A stretch of 64,000 nt of DNA, taken from contig CAWCGJ010000009.1 of assembly GCA_963795055.1 (NCBI GenBank), positions 62,001 through 126,000 on the forward strand. Reading direction: 5' to 3'. The first letter of the stretch is position 1; every line of letters begins with the position of its first letter. The notes below the pieces were generated by a model. The model ran no database searches. It saw nothing but the letters and a program-made list of their open reading frames with translations, and was not told the origin of the DNA. The translations under genes were made by a program, and so were the position numbers. Below, piece after piece: positions 15,321 to 25,230 of the stretch. Source of the stretch: JASHPR01 sp963795055 (GTDB taxonomy: Bacteria; Actinomycetota; Actinomycetes; Streptosporangiales; Streptosporangiaceae).

Positions 15321-17846
15321 TCATTCGGCGCGCAGCGCGAGGGCGGTGGGCGTGCGGGCCGCGGCCCGGCCGGGCAGGGCCGCCACCAGGTTGAGCAGGA
15401 CCAGGGTGCCCAGGCAGAGCAGGATCACCGGGCCGGCCGGGACGGTGGGCTCGGGCACGACGTAGATCTGCCGCGCGAACAGGGTCCACAGCCACCGCCC
15501 GGCGGCGATGCCGAGCGGCACGCCCGCGGCGATCCCGATGACCGCGGCCGCGGTGGCCTGCCAGGCGACCGCAGCCGCCAGCTGGCGCCGGGTGAAGCCG
15601 ATCGTCTTGAGCACGGCCAGGTCCCGGCGGCGGCGCCGGACGGACGCGAGCAGGGTCAGGCCGAGCGCCGCGGCCGCCGCCGCGGCCAGGCTGAACGCCA
15701 GCAGGGCCGGCGTGACGCCCATGGTGCGGTAGTTGGCGATCTGGGCCGGACGCTGCACCGGGAGCACGCCGAGCACATCGCCGCGGCACGGGTCGCTGGG
15801 CGGGGCGACCGCGAGCGCCCGGCTGGCGCCCGAGGCGGCCCGGCGCAGCGAGGCCAGGCCGGCGGCCGCGCTCACCCCGGCGCGCAGCCGGACGAAGGCC
15901 AGGCCCGGCGGGCCGGCGCAGCTGGTGGCCGCGGGCCCGAGGAGCTGGTCGGAGGCCAGCGCGCCGGTGCCCATCGAGGCGTGCAGCCCTTGCGGGAGCC
16001 CGACGGCCGGCAGGGTGGCGGTGCCCACGACGGTCAGGCGGGCGTGGATGACTTTCCCGTAACGGAGGGTCACCGCCTGGCCGGGGCGCACGTGCAGCTG
16101 CGCCAGGGTGGCCGGGCCGAGCACGATCTGGCCCGGGCCGGTGACCGGGCGCCCGGACAGGACCGGCGGGGCGACCGCAGCGCGCGGCCGGCCGAACAGC
16201 ACGGGAACGGCCAGCCCGTCCAGGTCGGCGGTGACCAGGGAGACCGTGGTCCAGGCCGCAACGTCCGGGTCGGCGCGCAGGCTGCGGCCGACCTGCTGCT
16301 GCGGGATCGCGCCGATGCCCTGGGTCGCGGACAGGGCGTAGGCCCAGTTCCACCCGTACAGGGGCGGATGCGAGACCAGCGTCGACAGGCTGCTGCCGAA
16401 CGTCAGCGTGGCCGCCACCAGGGCCACGGCCAGCACGGCCGCACCGACGGCCGGGCGGGCCGACACCGGCTGCCCCGCCTTCCCCGGGCCGAACGCGAAA
16501 TGCAGCCCGGCGACGGCGGGCGCCGGCAGTCCCGAGCGGGCCGCCAGGCGCCCCGCTGCGGAGCCCAGGGCGCCGGCCTCGTCCCGCGCTGCCGGGTCGG
16601 CGCGACGGCGGGCCGCGCGGGCGGCCAGGGCCACCGCGACCGCGCCCAGCACGCCGGCCAGGGCCAGGAACCCGAACCCGAGCACGGCCGCGTCGGCAGC
16701 GAATCCCGGGGACGGGTACACCGGGCGCACCGGGCCGATCGGGGCCACCGGGGACAGGGCCACCGCCACGCCGACCGCCAGCAGCGAGCCGGCCGCGACC
16801 GCGCCCAGGAGGCCGGCCAGGCCGTCCGCCGCGGCCATGGCCGGGCCGGCGCCGAGCGCACGCAGCACCTGGCGGTCGCCCTCGCCCGCGCGAACCAGGC
16901 GGGCGATGGCCTGGGCAGCGATGAGCAGCGTGGCCAGGGCCGCGATCACCGCGAACGCGGCCAGTGCGATCGCGTCCGGCTCGATGACGCTCTGCGCCTG
17001 CGCCTCGTTGACCGAGGTGACGCGGAACTGCGCCGTACCCAGCACCGGGAGCCCGCTGTCGATCTCCCGTTCCACCGCCGCGACGTCCCGGGCCCCGTCA
17101 CGGAGCTGCAGCCCGTAGAAGCTGATGCCGCTGCTGGTCCCGGCGGCGACCAGGGTCCGGGTGAGCGCGGGCGTGAGCAGCAGGTACCCCAGCGGGCGGC
17201 CGATGTCGTCCTGGACCACCGTGTTGCTGAACTCGGCCAGGCCGACGACCCGAACCGTGACCCGGACCGCCGGGCGCACCCGCGGTGTCCCCCACAGCGG
17301 GGACTCGGACTGCGCGTTGGTGTAGAAGCCCAGCGGGACGGCCTGGCCCAGGTGCAGCCCGAGCAGCCGGGCGGCCTGCGCGCTCACCATCACCTCGTCG
17401 CGCCGGCGCGGGTCGGCCATCCGCCCGCCGACGACGGTGACCCGGTCCTGGGTGAAGTACAGGCCGTTGACGCTGGCCACGGTCTCCACCCCGAAGTCGG
17501 CGGCCCGGCTGGCCGCCGTCGGGCCCCTGTCACGGCCCAGCACCTCGGCGATCGGCTCGACCGCGATCGCGGTCCGCCGGACCTGGGGCAGGCGGGCCAC
17601 CTCGCGGGCGAAGGCCGGCAGCCCGGCGTAGGCGTTCGCGGCGTACTGGACGCTCAGGTCGGAGGGGTTGGTGCTGGCCAGGAAGACGGGAAAGGAGGAC
17701 TCGGTCCGCCGGGCCGCGGCCGCCGACCCCAGCGCCACCCCGCCGGCCAGGCCGATCACCAGGGCCAGCGAAAGGTAGCCGCCCCACCGGCGGCCGAGGG
17801 TGGCCCGGAACCGGTACCAGGCCACCCGCCGGACCTGACCGCTCAC
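15321..17846 (-). CDS. FtsX-like ABC transporter permease (orphan, MacB/LolE type)
   Basis: The protein is 841 residues from GTG 17846, with GAGGTGG roughly 10 bases upstream. Layout: TM1 (GGYLSLALVIGLAGGVALG), a large extracytoplasmic domain of about 240 residues, three to four central membrane segments, a second outside domain, and a C-terminal three-TM FtsX module with the cytoplasmic loop SVRRRRRDLAVLKTIGFTRRQL. The fold equals two FtsX halves fused in one chain. No ATPase gene adjoins it; the nearest is at 21920. It is divergent from a second permease. Such systems export or extract lipids, lipoproteins or peptides, or transmit signals. Confidence 0.85.
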   Translation of the reverse strand: MSGQVRRVAWYRFRATLGRRWGGYLSLALVIGLAGGVALGSAAAARRTESSFPVFLASTNPSDLSVQYAANAYAGLPAFAREVARLPQVRRTAIAVEPIAEVLGRDRGPTAASRAADFGVETVASVNGLYFTQDRVTVVGGRMADPRRRDEVMVSAQAARLLGLHLGQAVPLGFYTNAQSESPLWGTPRVRPAVRVTVRVVGLAEFSNTVVQDDIGRPLGYLLLTPALTRTLVAAGTSSGISFYGLQLRDGARDVAAVEREIDSGLPVLGTAQFRVTSVNEAQAQSVIEPDAIALAAFAVIAALATLLIAAQAIARLVRAGEGDRQVLRALGAGPAMAAADGLAGLLGAVAAGSLLAVGVAVALSPVAPIGPVRPVYPSPGFAADAAVLGFGFLALAGVLGAVAVALAARAARRRADPAARDEAGALGSAAGRLAARSGLPAPAVAGLHFAFGPGKAGQPVSARPAVGAAVLAVALVAATLTFGSSLSTLVSHPPLYGWNWAYALSATQGIGAIPQQQVGRSLRADPDVAAWTTVSLVTADLDGLAVPVLFGRPRAAVAPPVLSGRPVTGPGQIVLGPATLAQLHVRPGQAVTLRYGKVIHARLTVVGTATLPAVGLPQGLHASMGTGALASDQLLGPAATSCAGPPGLAFVRLRAGVSAAAGLASLRRAASGASRALAVAPPSDPCRGDVLGVLPVQRPAQIANYRTMGVTPALLAFSLAAAAAAALGLTLLASVRRRRRDLAVLKTIGFTRRQLAAAVAWQATAAAVIGIAAGVPLGIAAGRWLWTLFARQIYVVPEPTVPAGPVILLCLGTLVLLNLVAALPGRAAARTPTALALRAE

Positions 17847-18056
17847 TAGCTCACACCACCTCACCCGCCGGCGGTCCCGTTGCCCCCGCCGTAACCCTTG
17901 CCTACAGGGACAGTGGCCCAGCATGAATGTGCCGCCAAGCCGGGCAGCAGCACCGCGCCCAGGGTGCTACTACCACACCGCCCGCCGGCGGTCGAGGCAG
18001 CACCACCACGACCGCTCGTGCCGCCCCCCTTCCGGCCGACCGCCCGCCGTGCGGAA

Positions 18057-20441
18057 ATGGAGATCGTGGCCGCCGCACTACTCGTGCTCTGGACCGGACT
18101 GCGCCGCCGCTGGCGCGGCTGGCTCGGCCTGGCGCTGATCGTTGGGCTGTTCGCCGGCGCGGTCGAGGCCGCCGCGGCGGGGGCCCGGCGGACCGATTCC
18201 GCGTATCCGCAGCTCGTGGCCTGGTCCCGGGCGCCCGACGTGCTGATCTACTCCCAGCCCAGTGAGCCGACCTTCGCCGACCTCGCCCCCGCCGCGCTGA
18301 TGCGGCTCCCGCAGGTCACCGCTGGGGCGGCGCTGGCCACGTTCGTCGCCGTGAACCCGGCCGTGATCACCCTGATCGCGCCGGCCGGCGATCAGGTCCC
18401 CGCCGCCCTGTGGCACCGCAAGCTCCTGTCCGGCCGGCTGCCGGATCCCGGCCGGCCCGATGAGGTCGACATCTCGTTCACGCTGGCCCAGGCGATGCAC
18501 CTGACCGCGGGGGGCACGCTCGGCGTCACGGTGCTGGGCGCCCGCGGCCAGCCGGTTCGGCTGCGGCTGCGCATCGCCGGGGTCGACGCCGCCCCCGGCG
18601 AGTTCCCGCCCCAGTACGGCACCGGGATCGACTTCGTCTGGGCCACGCCCGCGTTCTACCGGCAGTACCTCGGCCAGCTCGACAGCATCGCGACGACGGC
18701 GCTGCGGCTGCGCGGCGGCTCGGCGGACATGGCCACCGTGCAGCAGGACGTCAGCCGCCTGGCCCGCGGCAAGCCGGTCGACGACTACCCGTTCACCACC
18801 CAGGCGGTGAACACCGAGCACTCGATCCACCTGCAGGCGGTGGTGCTGTGGCTGGTGGCCGCGCTGCTGAGCGTCGTCGGCGTGCTGATCATCGGCCAGC
18901 TGCTGGCCCGGCTCAGCTACCTCGAATCCGCCGACTACCCCGCGCTGCGGGGCGTCGGGATGAGCCGGCGGGAGCTCCTGGCGGCCGCCGTCGGCCGGAC
19001 GCTTATCATCGGCGCGGCCGGGGCCGTCGTGGCCACGCTGGTCGCGATCGCGCTGTCCCCGCTGTTCCCGGTCGCCCTGGCGGGCATCGCCGAGCCCTAC
19101 CCCGGCGTGAGCGCCGACTGGGTCGTGCTCGGGCTCGGGCTGGTCGCCGTGCCGTGCGTCACGGTGGCCTGCGCGGCCTGGCCCGCGTGGCGCGCAACCA
19201 CCCGCGCCGCAGCGCCGCGCGCCCCGTCCGCCGCCGCGGGCCCCGCGGCCCGGCCGCCCCGGGCCGCGCCCGTGCTCGAATCCGTCACCGCCACCGTGGG
19301 CATCCGGCTGGCCTTGCAGCGCGGCGCGGGCCGGACCGCGCTGCCGGTGCTCAGCACGATCGCCGCGGCCGTGGTCGGGGTGGCCGCGCTGACCGGGGCG
19401 CTGGTCTTCTCCGCCAGCCTGGGCCACCTGCTGGCCAGCCCGGCGCTGTACGGCGTGACCTGGCAGGCGGGCGTGGACAACCTGCAGAACGGGACGCTCA
19501 ACACGGCCGCGCGCAGCATCGGCCGCGACCCCCAGGTGGCGGCGTGGAGCGCCGACCTCGTGGGCATACCGCTGGTCATCCACGGTGATCAGGTCACCTC
19601 GCTGGCGGCGGTCGGGGGACGCGACGCCGGCTCGCTGCAGCCGGTACTGATCGCGGGCCGTTTCCCCCGTGGCGCACACGAGATCCTGCTCGGGGAGCGG
19701 ACGCTAGCCACGCTCGGCGCCCGCATCGGGAGCGTGCTCACCGCGTCGCTGCCCGGCTTCCGCCGGCGGGAACAACTGACCGTGGTCGGCGCCGCGGTGT
19801 TCCCGACGCTCGGGGATACCATCGGCCTGGGGACCGGCGCCGAGGTCACCTTCGCGGCCCTGGACGGCCTGGCCCCGCCCAGCCTGCAGCTCCCCCCGTT
19901 CGACGGGCTCCTGGTCCGGTTCCGGCCCGGCGTCAGCCCGTCCGCCGGGATAGCGGCGCTGACCGTGAGGCTGCAGCGGCTCGGGCCGATCGCCGTCCAG
20001 GCGCAGAGCCCGCCGGCCGACCTGCTGAACTTCGGCGAGGTGCAGAGCATGCCGCTGCTGCTCGGCGGCTCCCTGGGCGTGCTCGCGCTGGCCACCATCG
20101 CCCACCTGCTCATCACCTCGGTCCGGCGCCGGCGCCGTGACCTCGCGGTACTGCGCACAATCGGCTTCACCCGGGCCCAGGTGCGGTCGACCGTGGCCTG
20201 GCAGGCGGCCACCCTGGTCACGGTGGCGCTGGTGATCGGCGTTCCGGTCGGCATCGCCTGCGGCCGGCTGGCCTGGGTCATCTTCGCGCGCCAGATCGGG
20301 ATCCTGACCGTCGTTGACGTGCCGCTGCCCTACCTCGCGCTCCTGGTGGCGGCCGCGATCGGGCTGGCCGTCGCGATCGCCGCGCCGCCGGGCGAATCCG
20401 CGGCGCGGACCAGCCCGGCCCTGGTCCTGCGCAGCGAGTAG
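18057..20441 (+). CDS. FtsX-like ABC transporter permease (divergent member)
   Basis: The protein is 794 residues from ATG 18057 (MEIVAAALLVLWTG); the reading frame upstream is proline-rich and unlikely to be coding. It shows the same double-FtsX layout as the neighbours: TM1, first outside domain to about residue 250, central segments (LQAVVLWLVAALLSVVGVLI), second outside domain, then SVRRRRRDLAVLRTIGFTRAQV and two final TMs. It lacks the conserved STNPS and PVQRPAEIVNYR motifs of the other four permeases, so it is the most divergent. It lies 92 bp upstream of a response-regulator/cyclase gene. Confidence 0.84.
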   Translation: MEIVAAALLVLWTGLRRRWRGWLGLALIVGLFAGAVEAAAAGARRTDSAYPQLVAWSRAPDVLIYSQPSEPTFADLAPAALMRLPQVTAGAALATFVAVNPAVITLIAPAGDQVPAALWHRKLLSGRLPDPGRPDEVDISFTLAQAMHLTAGGTLGVTVLGARGQPVRLRLRIAGVDAAPGEFPPQYGTGIDFVWATPAFYRQYLGQLDSIATTALRLRGGSADMATVQQDVSRLARGKPVDDYPFTTQAVNTEHSIHLQAVVLWLVAALLSVVGVLIIGQLLARLSYLESADYPALRGVGMSRRELLAAAVGRTLIIGAAGAVVATLVAIALSPLFPVALAGIAEPYPGVSADWVVLGLGLVAVPCVTVACAAWPAWRATTRAAAPRAPSAAAGPAARPPRAAPVLESVTATVGIRLALQRGAGRTALPVLSTIAAAVVGVAALTGALVFSASLGHLLASPALYGVTWQAGVDNLQNGTLNTAARSIGRDPQVAAWSADLVGIPLVIHGDQVTSLAAVGGRDAGSLQPVLIAGRFPRGAHEILLGERTLATLGARIGSVLTASLPGFRRREQLTVVGAAVFPTLGDTIGLGTGAEVTFAALDGLAPPSLQLPPFDGLLVRFRPGVSPSAGIAALTVRLQRLGPIAVQAQSPPADLLNFGEVQSMPLLLGGSLGVLALATIAHLLITSVRRRRRDLAVLRTIGFTRAQVRSTVAWQAATLVTVALVIGVPVGIACGRLAWVIFARQIGILTVVDVPLPYLALLVAAAIGLAVAIAAPPGESAARTSPALVLRSE

Positions 20442-20533
20442 CGGTGCCCGCCGGCCCGGGTGTGCCTAGCACCACCGCCAGTCCGGGTGGTCCCTCACTG
20501 GCCCCGGCGGCCCGGGTGTGCGAGAAAGTACTC

Positions 20534-21895
20534 GTGAACGATATCGCCGCGCCGGGAGAACGCGCCATCGACGTTTTCCTGGCAGACGACAACCTGATCG
20601 TGCGCGAGGGAGTGCGCGCGATCATCGAGCGTCACGCCGATCTTCGGGTGGTGGGGGTGGCCGCCGACTACGACGAGGTCATCAGCGGCGCCACCGCCAC
20701 CGAGCCGCAGGTCCTGGTCACCGACGTGCGCATGCCCCCGTCCTTCCACCGCGAGGGCATCGACGCCGCCAAGGAGGTCCGCAAGCTCTACCCGGGGACC
20801 GGGGTCGTGGTGCTGTCCCAGTACGACGACCCCGAGTACGCGGTCTCGCTGCTGGCGGAGGGCTCGGCTGGATACGGCTACCTGCTGAAGGACCGGGTCG
20901 CGGAGGGCAACCAGCTGGCCGACGCGATCCGCAGCGTAGCCACCGGCGGCACCGCGCTCGATCCCGCGATCGTCGAGGCGCTGGTCCGGCCGGTCATCTC
21001 GCCCGGCGAGCTCGCCCCCGCGGAGAAGGAACTGCTGGGCATGATCGCCGAGGGCAAGCCGATCAAGGCCATCGCGGCGGCCCGGCGGGTTCCGCCCGAG
21101 GCGGTCGACACCGAGGTGGAAGCGGTCTTCGTCAAGCTGGCCGCGGGCGTCGCCTCCGGCAACCCGGCGGCGCTGAACCGCCTGAGGATGCTGCACCAGG
21201 CCATCGTCGACCGCGAGGAGCAGGGCGAGACGCTGTCCCGGCTGCTGCCCGGCGGGCTGGCCGAGAAGCTCCGCGACGGCAAGCAGCGCATCGGCGAGAC
21301 CGAGACCGTGGTCGTGACCGTGCTGATGAGCGACATCAGGTCCTACTCGACGATCGCCGAGCACGCCGACCCGAGCCAGCTGGCCGGGCAGCTCAACACG
21401 CACCGCGCGGCCATGAACCATGCGATCCTCGGAGAGGGGGGAACGGTCATGCAGTTCGTCGGCGACGCGGTGATGGCGGTCTTCGGCGCGCCGTTCCCGC
21501 AACCCGACCACGCCGACCGGGCGGTGGCGGCCGCCTCGGGCATGCACGCCCGGCAGGCCGGGATCAACGCCGACTGGGCGGCCCAGGGGCTGCACCCGTT
21601 CGGCCTGGGCATCGGGCTGTCGACCGGCGAGGTCGCGGCCGCGCTGCTCGGCTCGGAGGAACGGCTGGAGTACACGCTGGTCGGCGACACGGTCAACCTG
21701 TCCCAGCGCCTGCAAAACCTCGCCGCGGCCGGGGAGACCGTGCTCTCCGAGGCCACCTGCCGGGGCCTGTCCGTGCCCGCGGACACCATCGCGCTCGGGT
21801 CCCAGCTGGTGAAGGGGCGCGATACGCCCATCAACGCCTACAAGCTCGCGCCGCCCGGTACCCCGGTGACGGCCGCGGAACCCGCATCTCCGTAA
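20534..21895 (+). CDS. Response regulator fused to a class III adenylate/guanylate cyclase domain
   Basis: The protein is 453 residues from GTG 20534. Residues about 10-125 form a CheY-like receiver with acidic pair D18/D19, phospho-acceptor D64 (TDVRMP) and K119. A LuxR-like but degenerate helical segment follows (about 160-205). Residues about 258-425 form a class III cyclase domain: metal aspartates D267 (MSDIRSYS) and D311 (GDAVMAVFG), and the transition-state pair N388/R392 (VNLSQRL). The base-recognising lysine position is glutamine (Q307 in MQFVGD), so nucleotide preference is uncertain. It lies directly before the ABC ATPase and permease genes and may couple phosphorelay input to cNMP production. 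Confidence 0.88.
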   Translation: MNDIAAPGERAIDVFLADDNLIVREGVRAIIERHADLRVVGVAADYDEVISGATATEPQVLVTDVRMPPSFHREGIDAAKEVRKLYPGTGVVVLSQYDDPEYAVSLLAEGSAGYGYLLKDRVAEGNQLADAIRSVATGGTALDPAIVEALVRPVISPGELAPAEKELLGMIAEGKPIKAIAAARRVPPEAVDTEVEAVFVKLAAGVASGNPAALNRLRMLHQAIVDREEQGETLSRLLPGGLAEKLRDGKQRIGETETVVVTVLMSDIRSYSTIAEHADPSQLAGQLNTHRAAMNHAILGEGGTVMQFVGDAVMAVFGAPFPQPDHADRAVAAASGMHARQAGINADWAAQGLHPFGLGIGLSTGEVAAALLGSEERLEYTLVGDTVNLSQRLQNLAAAGETVLSEATCRGLSVPADTIALGSQLVKGRDTPINAYKLAPPGTPVTAAEPASP

Positions 21896-21919
21896 CCGAT
21901 GAACGCCCTTGGGGGGGCT

Positions 21920-22666
21920 ATGACCGAGAACCTGCCCGCACTGACCGTGCGCGGCGTACGCAAGACATTCGAGGCCGAGAACGCTCCGGTCCGGGCTCTG
22001 CGCGGAGTCGACCTGATCGTGACGACGGGTGAGTTCGTGGCTCTGATGGGGCCGTCGGGCTGCGGCAAGTCGACGCTGCTCAACCTGGTGGCCGGGCTCG
22101 AGCTGGCCGACGAGGGCACGATCATGGTGGCCGGCGAGGAGGTGACCGGGCGCGGCGAGGACGACCTGGCCCGGCTGCGCCGCAAGCACATCGGCATCAT
22201 CTTCCAGTTCTTCAACCTGCTCGAGGGGATGACGGTGCTGGAGAACGTGGCCCTGCCCGCGGTGATCGCCGGGCGCAAGCGCAAGATGGCCGAGACCCGG
22301 GCCCGTGACCTGCTCGACCTGCTCGGCATCGGCGACAAGGCGGCGGCCGTGCCCGGCGTGCTGTCCGGCGGCCAGCGGCAGCGGCTGGCCATTGCCCGGG
22401 CGCTGGCCAACGAGCCGACCCTGCTGCTAGCCGACGAGCCGACCGGCGCGCTCGACTCCGACGGCGGCCAGGAGGTCATCGAGCTGCTGAGCCGCCTGCA
22501 CGCCGGCGGGCAGACGATCCTCATGGTCACGCATGACGCCCAGGTGGCCGCCGCCGCACAGCGCATCGTGCGCATGCTCGACGGCCGCATCCTCGCGCCG
22601 GATGCCCCGGACGAGCCGCAGAGCCAGCCGCAACGGGACGCCAGCGTCGCCGTCGAGGCCCGCTAG
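21920..22666 (+). CDS. ABC transporter ATP-binding protein (LolD/MacB-like)
   Basis: The protein is 248 residues from ATG 21920, chosen for the GGGGGGG five bases upstream rather than ATG 21899. All catalytic motifs are present: Walker A GPSGCGKST, Q-loop IFQFFNLL, signature LSGGQRQR, Walker B LLLADEPTGALD and switch VTHD. This sequence type pairs with FtsX-like permeases. It is the only such ATPase in a region holding five permeases; the gene immediately downstream begins 2 bp after its stop. It probably energises at least the three tandem permeases. Confidence 0.93.
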   Translation: MTENLPALTVRGVRKTFEAENAPVRALRGVDLIVTTGEFVALMGPSGCGKSTLLNLVAGLELADEGTIMVAGEEVTGRGEDDLARLRRKHIGIIFQFFNLLEGMTVLENVALPAVIAGRKRKMAETRARDLLDLLGIGDKAAAVPGVLSGGQRQRLAIARALANEPTLLLADEPTGALDSDGGQEVIELLSRLHAGGQTILMVTHDAQVAAAAQRIVRMLDGRILAPDAPDEPQSQPQRDASVAVEAR

Positions 22667-22668
22667 CC

Positions 22669-25230
22669 GTGAGCCGGTCTCCCACGCGCCTCGCGTGGTA
22701 CCGGCTCCGGGCCACGCTCCACCGCCGGCTGGCGGGCTACCTGGCGCTGGCCATCCTGGTCGGCCTGATCGGCGGGGTGGCCATGGCGTCGGTGACCGCC
22801 GCCCGGCGCACCGACTCCTCCTACCCGGACTACCTGGCCAGCACCAACCCGTCCGGCCTGATCGCGCAGCCGAACTCGCAGTCCAACGTGCCCCCGGCGC
22901 AGGCTTACCTGCTCTACCTGCATCTGCTCCGCCAGATGCGCCACCTGCCGCACGTGCGGGGCCTGGTCACGGCCGACGCCATCAACGCCGCGCTGCTCAC
23001 GCCGCGCGGCGGCTACGGTCCGGTCCTGTTCACCCAGGTGCAGCTGGTCGCCAGCGACGACGGCATGTTCACCCGGCAGGACCGGCTGACGGTCACCGCC
23101 GGGCGCCGGGCCGTGCGCCCGGACGAGGTGGTGGCGACCAGCCGGGCGGCCGCGGTGCTGCACCTGCACGTGGGCTCGCGGCTCGCGGTCGGGGTCTGGG
23201 CGGACAGCCCCCCGGGGGGACTTCCGCCGTTCTACCGGAAGCTGGACCTGGCCGTGACCGGCATCGGCGTGGTCAGCACCCAGGTGGTGCAGGACGACAT
23301 CGACGCCGACCGCACCGGCTTCCTGATCGGCACTCCCGCCCTGGTCCGGGAGTTCGTACCCTGCTGCGTCGGTACGTCCTACATCGGCCTGCGGCTGGAG
23401 GGCGGCAGCCGCTACGACTCGGCCGTCGGCCAGGAATACGAGAGCCTGGAGAACACCAGCTCGTACTATGCCAACGGCGGCGCCGAGCTGCTGCAGGCCG
23501 AGGAGGTCTACGACACCGCGGCGATCGAGGGACAGGCGCAGCGCTCGATCCGCCCCGAGGCGGTCGCGCTCGGCGTGTTCGGGCTCATCGCCGGGCTCGC
23601 CGCGCTGATCATCGGCGCCCAGTCGGTGTCCCGGCAACTGCGGGCCGCGGCCGGCGACGCGGAGATCCTGCGCGCGCTGGGCGCGGGTCCCTGGGCCACC
23701 ACGGCGGACGGCACGCTGGGCGTCTTCGCCGCCGTCGTCGCCGGGGCCCTGCTCGCCATGGTGGTGACCGCCGCCCTGTCGCCGTTCTCGCTGTTCGGGC
23801 CGGTCCGCCAGGCCGAGCCGGGGCGCGGAATCTACCTGGACTGGGCCGTGCTCGGCCTGGGCGCGGCCGGGCTGGTCGTGGTCCTCGGCGCCGTCACCGC
23901 CGTAACCGGCTACCGGCAGGCCCCGCACCGCGCCGCCGCCCGCCCGCAGTCCGCCGACCGGGGCTCGGTACTGGTGCGCGCCGGGCTGGGCGCCGGCCTG
24001 GGCGCCTCGGGCGTGGCCGGGCTACGGTTCGCGCTGGAGCCGGGACGGGGCCGGACCGCGGTCCCGGTCCGGTCCGTGCTGGCCGGGGCGGTGCTGGCCG
24101 TGATCGTGGTCGCCGCGACGCTGACGTTCGGCGCCAGCCTCAGCTACCTCGTGGCCCGGCCTGCCCTGTACGGGTGGGACTTCAGCTACGCCCTGTACTC
24201 GACCGACGGGTGGGGGCCGTTCCCGCCGTCGCTGGTCACGCCGCTGCTGCACCGCGACAAGCTGATCGCGGCCAGCACCGGCGTCTACTTCCTCACCGTG
24301 CAGATCGACGGGCAGACGGTCCCGGCCATCCTGTCCCCCACCCATCCGGCGATTGGCCCGCGCATCCTGACCGGGGGCGGGCTCGACCACCCCGGCCAGG
24401 TCGTACTCGGCCCGGCCACGCTCGCCGCGCTGCACAAGAAGGTCGGCGACGAGGTCACGGTGCAGCTCGGCCCGGTGATCCGGGACGCGCGGCTGCGGAT
24501 CGCGGGCACCGCGGTGCTGCCCGCGATCGGCGACACGCTCAGCATGCATCCCTCGATGTCCACGGGCGCGGTGCTGGCCACCGGGGCGGTCTCGGCGGCC
24601 GCGCTGAATGAGGCCGGCGCGTATTCCGGCCCCAACGCCATCCTGGTGCGGCTGCGGCCCGGCGTGAGCCAGGCCGCGGGCCTGCGGTCGCTGGAGCAGA
24701 TCACCGGCTACTACAACCAGTTCGCCCACTCGCCGCGGGTCGTGGCCGCCGGGGGCACGTCGGCGCTGGAGCTCAGCGCCGGCGTGCTGCCGGTGCAGCG
24801 GCCCGCCGAGATCGTGAACTACAGGTCCATGGGCACGGTGCCGCTGATCCTGGCCGGCGGGGTGGCGGCCGGGACAGTCGCCGCCCTGGGGCTGACCCTG
24901 GTCGCGTCGGTGCGGCGCCGACGACGCGACCTGGCCCTGCTGAAGACACTGGGCTTCACCCGCGGCCAGCTGGCCGGGGCGGTCGCCTGGCAGTCCACGG
25001 TGGTCGCCGTGGTCGGCCTGGTCATCGGGGTGCCGCTGGGCATTGCGGGGGGCCGCTGGCTGTGGATCCTGTTCGCCCGCGGGCTGTCGGCCGTGCCCGA
25101 CCCGGTCGTCCCCGCCGCGTCGATCGCCCTGGCCGCCGTGGCCGCGCTGATCCTGGCCAACCTGGTCGCCGCCGTCCCCGGCCGGCAGGCGGCGCGCACG
25201 CCGGCCGCGCTCATGCTGCGGGCGGAGTGA
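22669..25230 (+). CDS. FtsX-like ABC permease, tandem copy 1
   Basis: The protein is 853 residues from GTG 22669, only 2 bp after the ATPase stop. It has an N-terminal TM (GYLALAILVGLIGGVAMAS), then RRTDSSYPDYLASTNPSGL and an outside domain to about residue 290. Four TMs lie near 295-425. The second outside domain ends with LPVQRPAEIVNYRSMG, and the C-terminal FtsX module has SVRRRRRDLALLKTLGFTRGQL. It is highly similar along its length to the two following genes, pointing to tandem duplication. The substrate is unknown. Confidence 0.9.
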   Translation: MSRSPTRLAWYRLRATLHRRLAGYLALAILVGLIGGVAMASVTAARRTDSSYPDYLASTNPSGLIAQPNSQSNVPPAQAYLLYLHLLRQMRHLPHVRGLVTADAINAALLTPRGGYGPVLFTQVQLVASDDGMFTRQDRLTVTAGRRAVRPDEVVATSRAAAVLHLHVGSRLAVGVWADSPPGGLPPFYRKLDLAVTGIGVVSTQVVQDDIDADRTGFLIGTPALVREFVPCCVGTSYIGLRLEGGSRYDSAVGQEYESLENTSSYYANGGAELLQAEEVYDTAAIEGQAQRSIRPEAVALGVFGLIAGLAALIIGAQSVSRQLRAAAGDAEILRALGAGPWATTADGTLGVFAAVVAGALLAMVVTAALSPFSLFGPVRQAEPGRGIYLDWAVLGLGAAGLVVVLGAVTAVTGYRQAPHRAAARPQSADRGSVLVRAGLGAGLGASGVAGLRFALEPGRGRTAVPVRSVLAGAVLAVIVVAATLTFGASLSYLVARPALYGWDFSYALYSTDGWGPFPPSLVTPLLHRDKLIAASTGVYFLTVQIDGQTVPAILSPTHPAIGPRILTGGGLDHPGQVVLGPATLAALHKKVGDEVTVQLGPVIRDARLRIAGTAVLPAIGDTLSMHPSMSTGAVLATGAVSAAALNEAGAYSGPNAILVRLRPGVSQAAGLRSLEQITGYYNQFAHSPRVVAAGGTSALELSAGVLPVQRPAEIVNYRSMGTVPLILAGGVAAGTVAALGLTLVASVRRRRRDLALLKTLGFTRGQLAGAVAWQSTVVAVVGLVIGVPLGIAGGRWLWILFARGLSAVPDPVVPAASIALAAVAALILANLVAAVPGRQAARTPAALMLRAE

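Noticed and set aside
18078..19679. 533-codon minus-strand open frame opposite a permease
   Set aside because: Composition is Gly/Arg/Gln-rich without hydrophobic segments, while the forward frame encodes a clear FtsX-like permease.
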